Shown piece after piece: positions 47,401 to 57,573 of a DNA stretch of 64,000 nt. Positions within the stretch are counted from its first letter, which is position 1. The number at the start of each line of letters is the position of its first letter. Source of the DNA: Ignavibacteriales bacterium (GTDB lineage: Bacteria; Bacteroidota; Ignavibacteria; Ignavibacteriales; Melioribacteraceae); the NCBI GenBank assembly GCA_020635285.1, contig JACKAB010000006.1:371501-435500 (forward strand), written 5' to 3'. A program made the translations under genes and the position numbers. The notes under the pieces are model-generated. The model did not search any database and was not told the origin of the DNA. It saw only the letters and a program-made list of their open reading frames with translations.

Positions 47401-47883
47401 ATGATGCAAAACGGGCAAATGACAATGCAGCAATTAGCTCAAATGCAGCGTTTATCAAATGAGCAAGGTGCAATCCAAAAATCTTTAGAAGAATTAAATC
47501 GCGAAGCAAAAGCTTCCGGTGAATCAAAAAAAATTGCGGCGAATTTAGAATCTGTATTGGAAGAAATGAAAGAAGTAATATCCGGACTAAATACTCAAAA
47601 AATTGATGACAACTTAATTAAAAAGCAGGATAAAATATTATCAAAACTTTTAGATGCTCAGCGATCAATAAATGAAAGAGATTTTGAAGAAAACAGAGAA
47701 TCGCTGGCAGGCAAAAAATTTGATTTAACTTCACCCGATAAGTTGAATCTTACAAATGAACAAGCAAAGGATGTGTTAAGAGAAGAACTTCTCAAAGCAG
47801 TTAAAGAAGGCTACTCAAAAGATTATCAAGATTTAATAAGACGATATTTTGAGAGCTTGAATAATTCAACAAAACAAAATTAA
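44497..47883 (+). pseudogene. DUF4175-family membrane protein with Met/Gln-rich coiled-coil C-terminus (frameshifted in first half)
   Basis: About 1,128 residues when joined. The N-terminus starts MKQNESNINLLVGKLSNYIK, with two hydrophobic segments up to LDLILLLLPTFRLIIKLF. A large beta-rich periplasmic region follows (45108-46030: PPQISGLTIEIIPPNYSRLP, RVPTLNELFAEVENTQDNAI). A very long charged coiled coil is unbroken from 46270, with a low-complexity Met/Gln/Gly tract around 46880-47440. This matches the DUF4175 architecture, whose function is unknown. Start overlap and neighbour DUF4159 suggest one operon. At least five indels lie between 44560 and 46265. Confidence 0.72.
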
Positions 47884-47887
47884 ATCT

Positions 47888-47988
47888 TTCCTTTGCCTTC
47901 TTTGCGCATTAACTTTGTGTGCTTTGCGAGAAAGCCTTTAAAGAATTTCACGCAAAGACCGCAAAGGATTTTATAAATAACGCAAAGT
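47888..47988. repeat. Cluster of CTTTGCG / CGCAAAG words forming an inverted repeat
   Basis: The spacer between the DUF4175 and recQ genes contains CCTTTGC, CTTTGCG, ACTTTGT and CTTTGCG on the left and CGCAAAG, CGCAAAG and CGCAAAG on the right. The two halves can pair over much of their length. It resembles short interspersed intergenic palindromes known in Bacteroidota and Chlorobi genomes. No coding potential. Confidence 0.55.
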
Positions 47989-48004
47989 AAAAATAATATT
48001 TAGT

Positions 48005-50164
48005 ATGATTAAAAAAGCAAAAACAATTCTAAAAGAAACTTTTGGTTATGATGATTTTCGTCCACTCCAACAAGAAGTAATTGAACATATCTTAAAAAAG
48101 CAAGATGCATTAGTTGTTATGCCAACTGGCGGAGGCAAATCGCTTTGTTATCAAATTCCCGCAATTATTTTTAAAGGATTAACAATTGTTGTTTCACCTC
48201 TAATTTCATTGATGAAAGACCAAGTTGAACAATTAATTGAAGTTGGAGTCTCTGCTGTTGTACTTAATAGTTCTTTATCACCGGAAGATTATCAAATAAA
48301 TTCAGAACTAATAAAAAATGGTAAAGTTAAACTTCTATATGTTGCTCCTGAAACTTTGATGATGGACAGAACTTTAGAATTACTTTCAAATGTTAATGTT
48401 AACTGCATAACTGTTGATGAGGCTCATTGTATTTCAGAATGGGGTCATGATTTTCGACCTGAGTATAGAGGAATATCTAAAATTAGAAAACTCTTTAACG
48501 ATTCAGTATTATTAGGCTTTACAGCAACTGCAACCCCTCAAGTGCAGGACGATATTATTAAAAATCTCGCCTTAAATAATTCCAAAAAATTTGTTGCTAG
48601 TTTTGATAGAAAAAATCTGCATCTCCAAATTGTTCCAAAGAGAGATCCGTTTTCTCAAACAATAAATTTTTTAGAGCAGCACAAAAATGAGTCGGGAATT
48701 ATTTATTGTTTTTCACGCAGGCAAGTTGATGAACTTTATGAAGAATTGTCTGCGCGTAAATACTCTGTTCGTCCTTATCACGCTGGAATGCCAGATGCTA
48801 AAAGAGCAAAAAGCCAAGAACTTTTCATCAAGGATGATATTCAAATAATTATCGCAACTATTGCATTTGGAATGGGAATTAATAAACCAAATGTGCGCTT
48901 TGTAATTCATTATGATTTACCAAAAAATATTGAATCATATTATCAGGAAATAGGAAGAGCCGGCAGAGATGGACTACCTTCACATTGTTTGCTTTTATTT
49001 GGTTATGGTGATATTAGGAAAATAAATTATTTCATTGATCAAAAAGCTGAGAAAGAACAACGCATTGCTAAAATGCATTTGGAATCTTTAGTAAGGTTTG
49101 CCGAATCATATTTTTGCCGAAGAATACAACTGCTTGGTTATTTTGGCGAAAGTTATTTAAAAGATAATTGCGCAATGTGCGATAATTGTGAGAACGAAGA
49201 TAAAGAGTTAATTGATATAACTGTTGAAGCACAAAAATTTTTATCGTGCATAAAAAGAACTGGTGAATTTTTTGGAGCAATGCATATTGTTGAAATTCTA
49301 CGTGGTTCAAAATCACAAAAGGTTATCGGCAAAGGACACGTTTCCCTTTCTACTTATGGAATTGGCAGCGATCACTCCAAAGAAGAATGGTTGAATCTCT
49401 CAAACCAATTTATTCAAAATAATTTAATAACGAAGGATTTAGAATTCGGAAGTCTTAAAATTACAGATTTAGGTTATGAAGTTCTTAAAGGAAATAAAAA
49501 AATTAAAGGCACAATTCAAGCTGTGGAAATTGCTTTCACACCTAAATCCGAAACTAAATTTGAATACAACAACTCACTATTTGAATTTTTAAGAACAAAA
49601 CGTAAAGAAATTGCTGATAAAAGGAATGTTCCACCGTATGTAATTTTCCCCGATAAAACTTTAATAGAAATGGCCACCTACTATCCTCGATCATTAGCAG
49701 ATATGAGAAATATTCATGGTGTTGGAGAAATAAAACTTAAAAAATTTGGTCATCCTTTTTTAAAAGCTCTTAATGATTTTTATGATGACAATAAAAATAT
49801 ATTTAAGACTAAAATGCCAGTTAAATCTCACAAAAAAACAATTGATAAACAGAAACGTTATAAAATTATAGCAGAAGCGCTTAATTCGGGGAAATCTGCA
49901 GAAGAAATTTTAAGACAATATGATTTTAAACTTATAACACTTGTAAATCATTTATATACTTTTGTAAAAGAAGGTAAATCCATTGATCATAAAACTTTGC
50001 AAAAATATATTGCGGCTTCTGCTGCTGAACAAAAAGCTGTGTATAAATCATTTAATAAAAATGGAACGTTCGTGCTTAAGACTATATTTGATCAACTAAA
50101 TGGAAAAGTTAGTTATGAAGACCTTCACATTTTAAGAGTGTGTTATTTAAATGAAAAATTATAA
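48005..50164 (+). CDS. recQ: ATP-dependent DNA helicase RecQ
   Basis: 719 residues. SF2 helicase core: Walker A LVVMPTGGGKSLCYQIP, Walker B/DEAH ITVDEAHCISEWGHDFRP, motif III GFTATATP, motif VI YYQEIGRAGRDGLPS. The RQC zinc site uses Cys residues in YFCRRIQLLG and CAMCDNCEN. The HRDC domain is at about 525-600 (FEFLRTKRKEIADKRNVPP, NIHGVGEIKLKKFG). A C-terminal helix-turn-helix (IIAEALNSGKSAEEILRQYD) is common in Bacteroidota-type RecQ. It unwinds 3'-5' in recombination and fork repair. The frame is complete and it is transcribed alone. Confidence 0.95.
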   Translation: MIKKAKTILKETFGYDDFRPLQQEVIEHILKKQDALVVMPTGGGKSLCYQIPAIIFKGLTIVVSPLISLMKDQVEQLIEVGVSAVVLNSSLSPEDYQINSELIKNGKVKLLYVAPETLMMDRTLELLSNVNVNCITVDEAHCISEWGHDFRPEYRGISKIRKLFNDSVLLGFTATATPQVQDDIIKNLALNNSKKFVASFDRKNLHLQIVPKRDPFSQTINFLEQHKNESGIIYCFSRRQVDELYEELSARKYSVRPYHAGMPDAKRAKSQELFIKDDIQIIIATIAFGMGINKPNVRFVIHYDLPKNIESYYQEIGRAGRDGLPSHCLLLFGYGDIRKINYFIDQKAEKEQRIAKMHLESLVRFAESYFCRRIQLLGYFGESYLKDNCAMCDNCENEDKELIDITVEAQKFLSCIKRTGEFFGAMHIVEILRGSKSQKVIGKGHVSLSTYGIGSDHSKEEWLNLSNQFIQNNLITKDLEFGSLKITDLGYEVLKGNKKIKGTIQAVEIAFTPKSETKFEYNNSLFEFLRTKRKEIADKRNVPPYVIFPDKTLIEMATYYPRSLADMRNIHGVGEIKLKKFGHPFLKALNDFYDDNKNIFKTKMPVKSHKKTIDKQKRYKIIAEALNSGKSAEEILRQYDFKLITLVNHLYTFVKEGKSIDHKTLQKYIAASAAEQKAVYKSFNKNGTFVLKTIFDQLNGKVSYEDLHILRVCYLNEKL

Positions 50165-50189
50165 TTTGAATAACTAATGAGCACACTAG

Positions 50190-51881
50190 TTAAGCATATA
50201 AATATCTTTTGATTTTTTTAGTTGGTGTTTTTTCAAAAGGTTCTGGCTGTTCAACAATTTTATTTAATTTAGAAAAAGTAGATACTTTTTTATTTACCGT
50301 TGTTAAAATTAGATTTAATTGTTCATCAACTTTTTTTCTCGCTTCAGATTCATTCACATTCTGAAGGTTCAATTCAGTATCGAGAGCTTCATAATTTAAA
50401 TGAACTCTTGCGATTAATTTCTTTTCAGATTCATAAACTAAACTTTCAAGAACAAAATTATTTTCATTTATTACAGCTTCAATTGCTTCTGGATAAATAT
50501 TTTTCCCATTACTTCCAATTATTACATTTTTTGAACGACCTCTTAAAAATAAATAACCATCTTTATCCATATAACCAAGATCGCCAGATTTAAACCATCC
50601 ATCTTCAGTTAAAACTGCTTTTGAGTTTTCAGGATCTTTATAATAGCCTTTCATTACATTTGGCCCTTTAATATAAACTTCCCCTTCATTTGTTGTTGGA
50701 TCAGGATCAACAATTTTAACTTCCATTCCGTATAGAACAGTTCCGGAAGATCCGAATCTAACACCAAAATTATCTGTGCCAGTAACAAGTGGCGAGGTTT
50801 CAGTTAATCCATATCCCATTGCGTAAGGAAATTTTGCTTCCGCTAAAAATTTTTCAACTTCAGAAGCCAACGCTGCACCGCCTATGCAAAACATTCTTAA
50901 GTTTCCGCCAAATGTTTCTAATAGTTTTTTTCCGACAACTTTATTTATTTTTTTTCTCATCATAGGGATTTTGTACAAATTGCGCGAAATCGATTTTTTA
51001 TTTATTTCCGGCAATATTTTCATCTTATACATTTTTTCAATAATAAGAGGAACTGAAATCATTATTGTTGGTTTTACTTTTTTTAATGCTGGTAAAAGGA
51101 TTGCAGCGGTTGGTAGTTTTTCCAAGTAATAAACTGAGCATCCGGTCAATATTGGAGTAATTAGTCCAAGCGTACACTCAATAGTATGGGCAAGAGGAAG
51201 CTGTGAAAGCATTGTATCATTTTCTGATATATCAACAAAATCTGTTGTAGCAATTGCATCAAATACAATGTTTTTATGAGTCAGCATTACGCCTTTTGAA
51301 TGACCGGTGGTTCCGGATGTATAAATAATTGCAGCTAAGTCATCCTCGCCAACTTCTTCATTCTTAACACCGACAAATTTTAACGCTGCATCCATTATTT
51401 TAGTAAATTCTCTTTTGCCTTCTTTTAATTTTTGGCTTAGTAAATCTTCAGATTTAGCATGAGGAATAATACTGAAATCATCTAAAAGTATATAAATTGT
51501 TAACATCTCTGCATTAAATTCTTCAACTTTTTCATAAAGCTTTGCGGATATAAATAGGGCCTTACAGCCAGCATGATTTAAAATATGATGAACATCAGGT
51601 GATTGAAATTCTGTCATTATTGGAACAGCAACTGCACCCATTGTGGTAACAGCAAAATAAGCAACACCCCAATTAGGAGAATTTTCACTAATGATTGCTA
51701 CACGATCTCCGCTGACTATTCCTTGATCTTTTAAGAAGTTTGATATTTTCTGAACCTTTTTACTAAATTCAGAATATGTAATGGCCTTATCTTCAATACC
51801 AGAAAGAGCAATTTTATTTGGGAAATCTTTTACAGCTCTTTTTAATACTTCAACTGTAGTTAATTTGTCTAGGTTTACCAT
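50190..51881 (-). CDS. Long-chain acyl-CoA synthetase / AMP-dependent ligase, copy 1
   Basis: 563 residues. Adenylate-forming enzyme that activates a fatty acid with ATP and CoA. Motifs: phosphate-binding IIYTSGTTGHSKGVMLTH, AMP-binding MGYGLTETSPLVTGT, hinge FKSGDLGYMDKDGYLFLRGR and the C-terminal catalytic Lys region PEPFEKTPTKKIKRYLY. No membrane helix. It is a tandem paralogue of the gene at 52105-53798, with long near-identical stretches such as AKFPYAMGYGLTETSPLVTG. Both are monocistronic-looking and on the same strand. Chain-length preference cannot be told from sequence. Confidence 0.9.
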   Translation of the reverse strand: MVNLDKLTTVEVLKRAVKDFPNKIALSGIEDKAITYSEFSKKVQKISNFLKDQGIVSGDRVAIISENSPNWGVAYFAVTTMGAVAVPIMTEFQSPDVHHILNHAGCKALFISAKLYEKVEEFNAEMLTIYILLDDFSIIPHAKSEDLLSQKLKEGKREFTKIMDAALKFVGVKNEEVGEDDLAAIIYTSGTTGHSKGVMLTHKNIVFDAIATTDFVDISENDTMLSQLPLAHTIECTLGLITPILTGCSVYYLEKLPTAAILLPALKKVKPTIMISVPLIIEKMYKMKILPEINKKSISRNLYKIPMMRKKINKVVGKKLLETFGGNLRMFCIGGAALASEVEKFLAEAKFPYAMGYGLTETSPLVTGTDNFGVRFGSSGTVLYGMEVKIVDPDPTTNEGEVYIKGPNVMKGYYKDPENSKAVLTEDGWFKSGDLGYMDKDGYLFLRGRSKNVIIGSNGKNIYPEAIEAVINENNFVLESLVYESEKKLIARVHLNYEALDTELNLQNVNESEARKKVDEQLNLILTTVNKKVSTFSKLNKIVEQPEPFEKTPTKKIKRYLYA

Positions 51882-52104
51882 TACATTACCTTTTATTTAT
51901 TTCATATTTTATAAAATACTAAAGTTTTTTCATCTAATACAAGAAATGCAATAATGAAAATTTTACCTAAAACTTATTAAACAATTATAAGTAAAGGAAA
52001 TTTCAGAGGAAATTTAAGGAAAAGAGAAATTCTAAATTAATATAAGCGAATACATCACATCAAAGAAATGTATTTAGCAGTGAAAAAATTTTTTTAAATG
52101 TTAA

Positions 52105-53798
52105 TTAACTGTATAAATATCTTTTAATTTTTTTTTGTGGAGTCTTCTCAAAAGTTTCGGGCTGTTCAACAATTTTATTCAATTTAGAAAATGAAGTAAC
52201 TCTCTTATTTACTGATGTTAACAATTCATTTAATTGCTCATCGACTTTTTTTTTTTACCTCTGATTCTTTAACATTTTGCAATCCCAAATCATTATCAAG
52301 TGCTTCATAATTTTAAATGAACTCTTGCAATTAATTTTTTATCAGCTTCATAAACAAGCGACTCAAGAACAAAATTACTTTCATTAATTACTGCTTCTAT
52401 TTCTTCGGGATAAATATTTTTTCCGTTGCTTCCAATAATCACATTTTTAGAACGACCTTTAAGAAATAGATATCCGTCCTTATCAATATAACCAAGGTCA
52501 CCAGATTTGAACCAACCATCTTTTGTTAAAACTTCTGCAGTTTTATCAGGATCTTTATAATATCCCTTCATTAAATTGGGACCTTTTATGTATACTTCAC
52601 CTTCTTTAGTGGTTGGATCTTGATCAACAATTTTTATTTCCATATCACGCAGTACTTTACCAGAAGCCCCTTTTCGGACTCTGACATTATCCGTTCCAGT
52701 TACAAGAGGCGAAGTTTCTGTTAATCCATATCCCATTGCATAAGGAAATTTTGCTTCAACTAAAAATTTTTCAACATCAGTTGCAAGTGCTGCACCACCA
52801 ATACAGAACATTCTTAGCTCGCCTCCGAATGTTTCCAAAAGTTTTTTACCGGCCACTTTATTTATTTTTTTTCTCAACATTGGCACTTTATATAAATTTC
52901 GACTAACTGATTTTTTATTTATTTCAGGAATGATTTTCATCTTATAAATTTTTTCAATCACAAGCGGGACTGAATTCATAATTGTTGGCTTAACCTTTTT
53001 CATTGCAGGCAAAAGCACGGCTGCTGTTGGAGGTTTTTCTAAATAATAAACTGATGCTCCAACCAATAGAGGTAATATGAGTCCGAGTGTACATTCAAAA
53101 GTGTGCGCAAGCGGTAACTGAGATAGCATTCTATCATGCTCATTTATGTCAACAATTTCTGTAGTTGCTATTGCATCAAATACAATATTTTTATGAGTTA
53201 ACATTACTCCTTTAGAGTGCCCAGTTGTGCCCGAGGTATAAACTATTGCGGCTAAATCATCTTCTTTTACTTCTTCATTTTTGATTCCAACAAATTTCAT
53301 TGCGGCATCTAAAATTTTTGAAAATTCACGTTTTCCTTCTTTTAATTTTTCGCTGATTAAGTCTGTTGATTTATTATGCGGGATAATACTAAAGTCATCC
53401 ATGAGAATAAATGTTGCTAAAGTATCAGAATTAAACTCTTCAACTTTTTCATATAACTTCGCAGAAACAAAAAGTGCACTGCTGCCAGAATGCCTTAAAA
53501 TATGGTGCACATCTGCAAATTGAAATTCAGTCATGATTGGGACAACAACTGCACCAATTGTTGATATTGCAAAATATGCTATTCCCCAATTCGGGCTATT
53601 TTCACTAAGTATGGCAACACGGTCTCCACTTACAATTCCTTTATCTTTAAGAAAATCTGATATTTTTTGAACTCTACTATTAAACTCAGTATATGAAATA
53701 GCGTTATCATCAATACTTGAAAGTGCAACTTTTGCAGAATATTTTTGAACTGAATTTTTTAGAAGTTCAGATATTGTCATTTTTTCTAACTGGACCAT
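52105..53798 (-). CDS. Long-chain acyl-CoA synthetase / AMP-dependent ligase, copy 2 (C-terminal frameshifts)
   Basis: About 564 residues when joined. The unbroken frame runs 53798-52305 and holds IVYTSGTTGHSKGVMLTH, MGYGLTETSPLVTGT and FKSGDLGYIDKDGYLFLKGR. In the next frames the tail continues NYEALDNDLGLQNVKE, KVDEQLNELLTSVNK and ETFEKTPQKKIKRYLYS, colinear with copy 1, ending at 52105. Breaks fall at about 52310 and in an A/T run near 52250. Identity with copy 1 is high over the whole length, so this is a tandem duplication. The 223-bp spacer between the copies shows no feature. Confidence 0.85.
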
Positions 53799-53861
53799 CT
53801 TGTCACCTTTTACTTATTATTTGCCTCTAGAAAATAATAAAGATTTTATTTGTTTAAAAAG

Positions 53862-53887
53862 AAAAAACCCACAAAAAGTGGGTTTTT
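53862..53887 (-). terminator. Terminator downstream of pepT
   Basis: AAAAACCCAC pairs with GTGGGTTTTT around a five-A loop, with runs on both sides, so it could also act on the other strand. It lies 24 bases after the pepT stop. Confidence 0.88.
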
Positions 53888-53910
53888 GAATTTTCTATTT
53901 TAAAAGGGTT

Positions 53911-55155
53911 TTATGCATTCTTTTCCCAAATTCTGCTAATTTCAACAATTGCTCTTGTTGCCATTTCCATATCTTGAATTCCAACATATTCTGTGACTGC
54001 ATGGAAATTATGTCCGCCAGCAAAAAGATTAGGAGTTGGCAAGCCCATAAAACTTAATCTAGAGCCATCTGTACCGCCTCGAATTGGAGATTGAATTGGG
54101 ATTATATCCAAAACAGCTAATGCTTCTAGAGCGTTCTTTTCTATTTCTGGATGTTGAACCAATACATTTTTCATATTTCTATATTGTTCAATCACTTCAA
54201 AGTTACTACTTGAACCTGGAAACTGTGCAACTGTTTTATCAACCAAATCTTTTAGAATGTTTTCAAACTCTTTAAGCTTTTCATCAATAAAATCTCTTAT
54301 AATAAATTTCAGAACTGTTTTTTCCTCATTACCATTTATTGTTGTGCAATGAACATAGCCTTCTCTTTTTTCTGTTGTCTCGGGAGAAAGTCTATCTTTT
54401 GGTAAAAGTTCTAAAAAGTGTGATGCCATTTTAATGGAGTTTATCATCTTCCCTTTTGCATAACCGGGGTGAACATTTTTACCGATAAACTCAATATTTA
54501 CAGCATCAGCGCTGAAGGTTTCTGTTTCAATTTCACCGCGCGTTCCGCCATCAATTGTGTAAGCGTATTTGGCACCAAATTTTTCAACGTTGAATTTTTC
54601 TGCTCCGCGTCCAACTTCTTCATCTGGAGTAAAACAGATTTTTATTGTTCCATGTTTTACTTCCGGATGCTGAACAAGATAATTCATTGCATCCATAATT
54701 TCAGCAACTCCAGCTTTATCATCAGCGCCTAAAAGTGTTGTTCCATCTGTTGTAATTATGTCAAATCCAATCATATCTTTTAATTCAGGGTTTCCATCGG
54801 CATCAATAATTTTTCCATTCAATAAAGTAATATCTCCGCCTTGATAGTTTTTTAATATTTGCGGATTAACATTTTTGCCGCTTACTGCCGGCGAAGTATC
54901 AACGTGAGCAATAAATCCAATAACAGGAACATCCTTATCGGAATTGCTAGGAAGTGTTGCAACAACATAACCGTTTTCATCCATGTGTGCATCTGTTAAA
55001 CCAATTTCTTTTAACTCAATCACCAAATCTTTAGAAAGCTCAAGTTGTTTTGGATCACTTGGAAATGTTGTTGAATCTTCATCTGACTGTGTATCATATT
55101 TTACGTATTTTAAAAACCTATCTACACAAGTAAACTTATAATTTTGATCAAACAT
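53911..55155 (-). CDS. pepT: Peptidase T (tripeptide aminopeptidase)
   Basis: 414 residues, the family's usual length. M20-family di-zinc peptidase that removes the N-terminal residue of tripeptides in the cytoplasm. Visible metal and catalytic motifs: IGFIAHVDTSPAVSGKNVNP, LLGADDKAGVAEIMDAMNYL, ICFTPDEEVGRGAEKF, YTIDGGTRGEIETETFSADA, and near the end RGGTDGSRLSFMGLPTPNLF and GGHNFHAVTEY. No signal peptide. Transcribed alone, divergent from the nucleoside phosphorylase gene. The frame is complete. Confidence 0.94.
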   Translation of the reverse strand: MFDQNYKFTCVDRFLKYVKYDTQSDEDSTTFPSDPKQLELSKDLVIELKEIGLTDAHMDENGYVVATLPSNSDKDVPVIGFIAHVDTSPAVSGKNVNPQILKNYQGGDITLLNGKIIDADGNPELKDMIGFDIITTDGTTLLGADDKAGVAEIMDAMNYLVQHPEVKHGTIKICFTPDEEVGRGAEKFNVEKFGAKYAYTIDGGTRGEIETETFSADAVNIEFIGKNVHPGYAKGKMINSIKMASHFLELLPKDRLSPETTEKREGYVHCTTINGNEEKTVLKFIIRDFIDEKLKEFENILKDLVDKTVAQFPGSSSNFEVIEQYRNMKNVLVQHPEIEKNALEALAVLDIIPIQSPIRGGTDGSRLSFMGLPTPNLFAGGHNFHAVTEYVGIQDMEMATRAIVEISRIWEKNA

Positions 55156-55303
55156 ATTTAACCTCTAGAAATTTTATTAATACAAAAGATTTATAGGTTC
55201 ATAATATCGAAAATGATTTTTAATTTCAATCCTAGTAAGTCTTATTTTTTTAAGATACTTTTTGTTTATATTATTGTAATCCAATTAACATATTATACTT
55301 GAA

Positions 55304-56609
55304 ATGAATACAGTAAGTTTAATAAAAAAGAAACGTGATAAAGAAGAATTATCAGCCAGTGAAATTAATTTTTTTTATTTCTTCTTATTCTAAAAATTTA
55401 ATTCCAGATTATCAATTTTCGGCTTTCTTAATGGCGGGTTATTTAAATGGATTTACAGATAAAGAAACCTCGGCTTTAACCCACGCAATGCTTTATAGTG
55501 GTAAGATTATTGACTTATCAAAAATAAAAGGAAAAAAAATTGATAAACATTCTACCGGTGGAGTTGGTGATAAAACATCACTAATAATTGCTCCAATTGT
55601 TGCTGCAGCTGGTGTTAATGTACCAATGATTTCTGGAAGGGGTTTAGGTCACAGCGGAGGAACCCTTGATAAACTTGAATCAATTCCCGGTTTTAATACA
55701 AATCTATCTTTATCGCAATATCAAAGTGTTTTACAAAAATGTGGTGCAGTTTTAATTGGTCAAACAAAAGATGTTGCCCCTGCTGATAAATTAATTTATG
55801 CGCTTAGAGATGTAACTGCAACAGTTGAATCAATTCCACTTATTACCGGAAGCATAATGAGCAAAAAACTTGCGGAAGGAATTGACGGACTTGTGCTGGA
55901 TGTAAAAACCGGAAGCGGTGCATTTATGAAAACTCTAAAGCAAGCAAACGCTCTAGCCACATCGCTTATTGAAACTGCAAAATCATTTAATAAAGAAGTA
56001 ATTGCATTCATAACAGATATGAATCAACCTTTGGGGAACTATGTTGGCAATTGGCTGGAAGTTTATGAGTCAATAAAAATTCTTAATGGAGAAATGGTTA
56101 AGGATTTATATGAAGTTTCACTAAACCTTTCAGGAGCTATGATATTCTTAGGGGGAAAAGCAAACTCAATAGAAGAAGGATTTCAAATTTCTGAAGAGTT
56201 AATTAAAAATGGTAAAGCCTTTGATAAATTTTTAGAAATGGTAAAACTTCAAAAAGGTGATACAAAATATTTAAAGAATCCAAATCAGTATCCTGCCGCA
56301 AAATATAAGGAAACTATTGTTGCTGATAAAAACGGTTATTTAAAATCTGTTAATAATTACCAAATTGGAATGGCATCTCTTGAATTAGGTGCCGGCAGAT
56401 TAACTAAGAATGATAGAATTGATCCAAGTGCTGGAATTATTTTTAATCCTAAAATTGGAAATAAAATTAAAAAAGGTGATGTAATTGCTGAATTGCATAC
56501 CAATAATAAACTAAAAATTGATGAAGTAAAGTCAATGATAATTGGTGCAATAGCATTTTCATCAACAAAAGTAAAACCAGAAAAATTGATTAAAAAAATT
56601 ATTAATTAA
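55304..56609 (+). CDS. Pyrimidine-nucleoside / thymidine phosphorylase (one frameshift near the start)
   Basis: About 435 residues. Phosphorolysis of thymidine, deoxyuridine or uridine to base and (deoxy)ribose 1-phosphate. Motifs: IDKHSTGGVGDKTSLIIAP, SGRGLGHSGGTLDKLESIPG, and the C-terminal PYNP domain (KKGDVIAELHTNNKLK). The true start is the ATG at 55304 (MNTVSLIKKKRDKEELSASE); a run of eight T at about 55366-55373 has one base too many, and the frame then continues INFFISSYSKN. Glycosyl transferase family 3 fold. Choosing between DeoA and Pdp is not possible by eye. It is 13 bases before the SPFH gene. Confidence 0.88.
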
Positions 56610-56622
56610 ACTAGGAGGACCC

Positions 56623-57495
56623 ATGTATTTTATTGTAGGAATTATTATTTCGGTTGTTTTTTTCTTTATTTACTTGAATGTGAAAAAGGTTAAACGAGCT
56701 CAGGAAGCAACAATGACACTGCTTATCTCAATTGCTGCAGCAATTTTTGCACTTGCTCAAATATTTACAGTCATTCCCGCTGGAACAGTTGGCGTTGTAG
56801 ATTTTCTCGGAAATGTAAGTGACAATACTTTGAAGCCGGGAGTAAACATCGTAAATCCAATTGCAAAGATTGTTAAGTACAGTTTTAAGACACAAGAAAT
56901 AAAAGAAAATATGACAGTTCCTTCCAAAGAAGGTTTGCCGGTTCAACTGGAAATAAGTTTATTATATAGAGTTGATCCCTCAATGGCAAATGATATCTAT
57001 AAATCGGTTGAGTCGGGTGATTATCTAAATGTAATTTTAACTCCGCAATTTCGTTCTGTTGTTAGAGGCGTTACTTCAAAGTATGAGGCAAAGGCTTTAT
57101 ACACTGGTGCACGTGAACAACTTGCGGAAGAAATAATAACTGAACTTCAGAAGAATGTTGGTGACCGTGGTATAACTATTGAGAATGCGCCTTTGCGACA
57201 AGTAATTTTACCGCCTGGATTAACAACATCAATTGAACAAAAATTACAGGCTGAGCAAGAAAGTCAGAGAATGTCTTTTATTCTTCAGAAAGAAACTCAG
57301 GAAGCTGAAAGAAAAAGGATTGAAGCTAAAGGTATTGCAGATTTTCAAGTTATAGTTTCTGATGGAATAAATGCCAACTTACTAAAATGGAAAGGTATTG
57401 AGGCTACCGAAAATCTTGCTAAATCACCAAACACTAAAGTTGTTGTAATTGGTGCTGGCAAAGATGGCTTGCCATTAATTTTGGGCAATAATTAG
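56623..57495 (+). CDS. SPFH/prohibitin-family membrane protein
   Basis: 290 residues. Two N-terminal hydrophobic segments (MYFIVGIIISVVFFFIYLNV and a second at about 30-50) lead into an SPFH domain: VIPAGTVGVVDFLGNVSDNT, LKPGVNIVNPIAKIV, ISLLYRVDPSMANDIYKSV and RGITIENAPLRQVILPPGL, then an Ala/Glu-rich coiled coil that drives ring assembly. Prohibitins form membrane rings that organise lipid domains or regulate FtsH-type proteases. A perfect AGGAGG lies five bases before the ATG. Co-transcribed with the phosphorylase and ended by a strong terminator. Confidence 0.9.
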   Translation: MYFIVGIIISVVFFFIYLNVKKVKRAQEATMTLLISIAAAIFALAQIFTVIPAGTVGVVDFLGNVSDNTLKPGVNIVNPIAKIVKYSFKTQEIKENMTVPSKEGLPVQLEISLLYRVDPSMANDIYKSVESGDYLNVILTPQFRSVVRGVTSKYEAKALYTGAREQLAEEIITELQKNVGDRGITIENAPLRQVILPPGLTTSIEQKLQAEQESQRMSFILQKETQEAERKRIEAKGIADFQVIVSDGINANLLKWKGIEATENLAKSPNTKVVVIGAGKDGLPLILGNN

Positions 57496-57507
57496 AAAAT
57501 TAATACA

Positions 57508-57547
57508 AATGGGCAGATTTTTATTTTTAAATTCTGCCCAATTTTTT
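57508..57547 (+). terminator. Terminator after the SPFH gene
   Basis: GGGCAGA pairs with TCTGCCC, extended by flanking T/A pairs, followed by six T. It begins 13 bases after the stop codon. Confidence 0.85.
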
Positions 57548-57573
57548 ATCAAAAAAAATCTTAATATTTAAGT

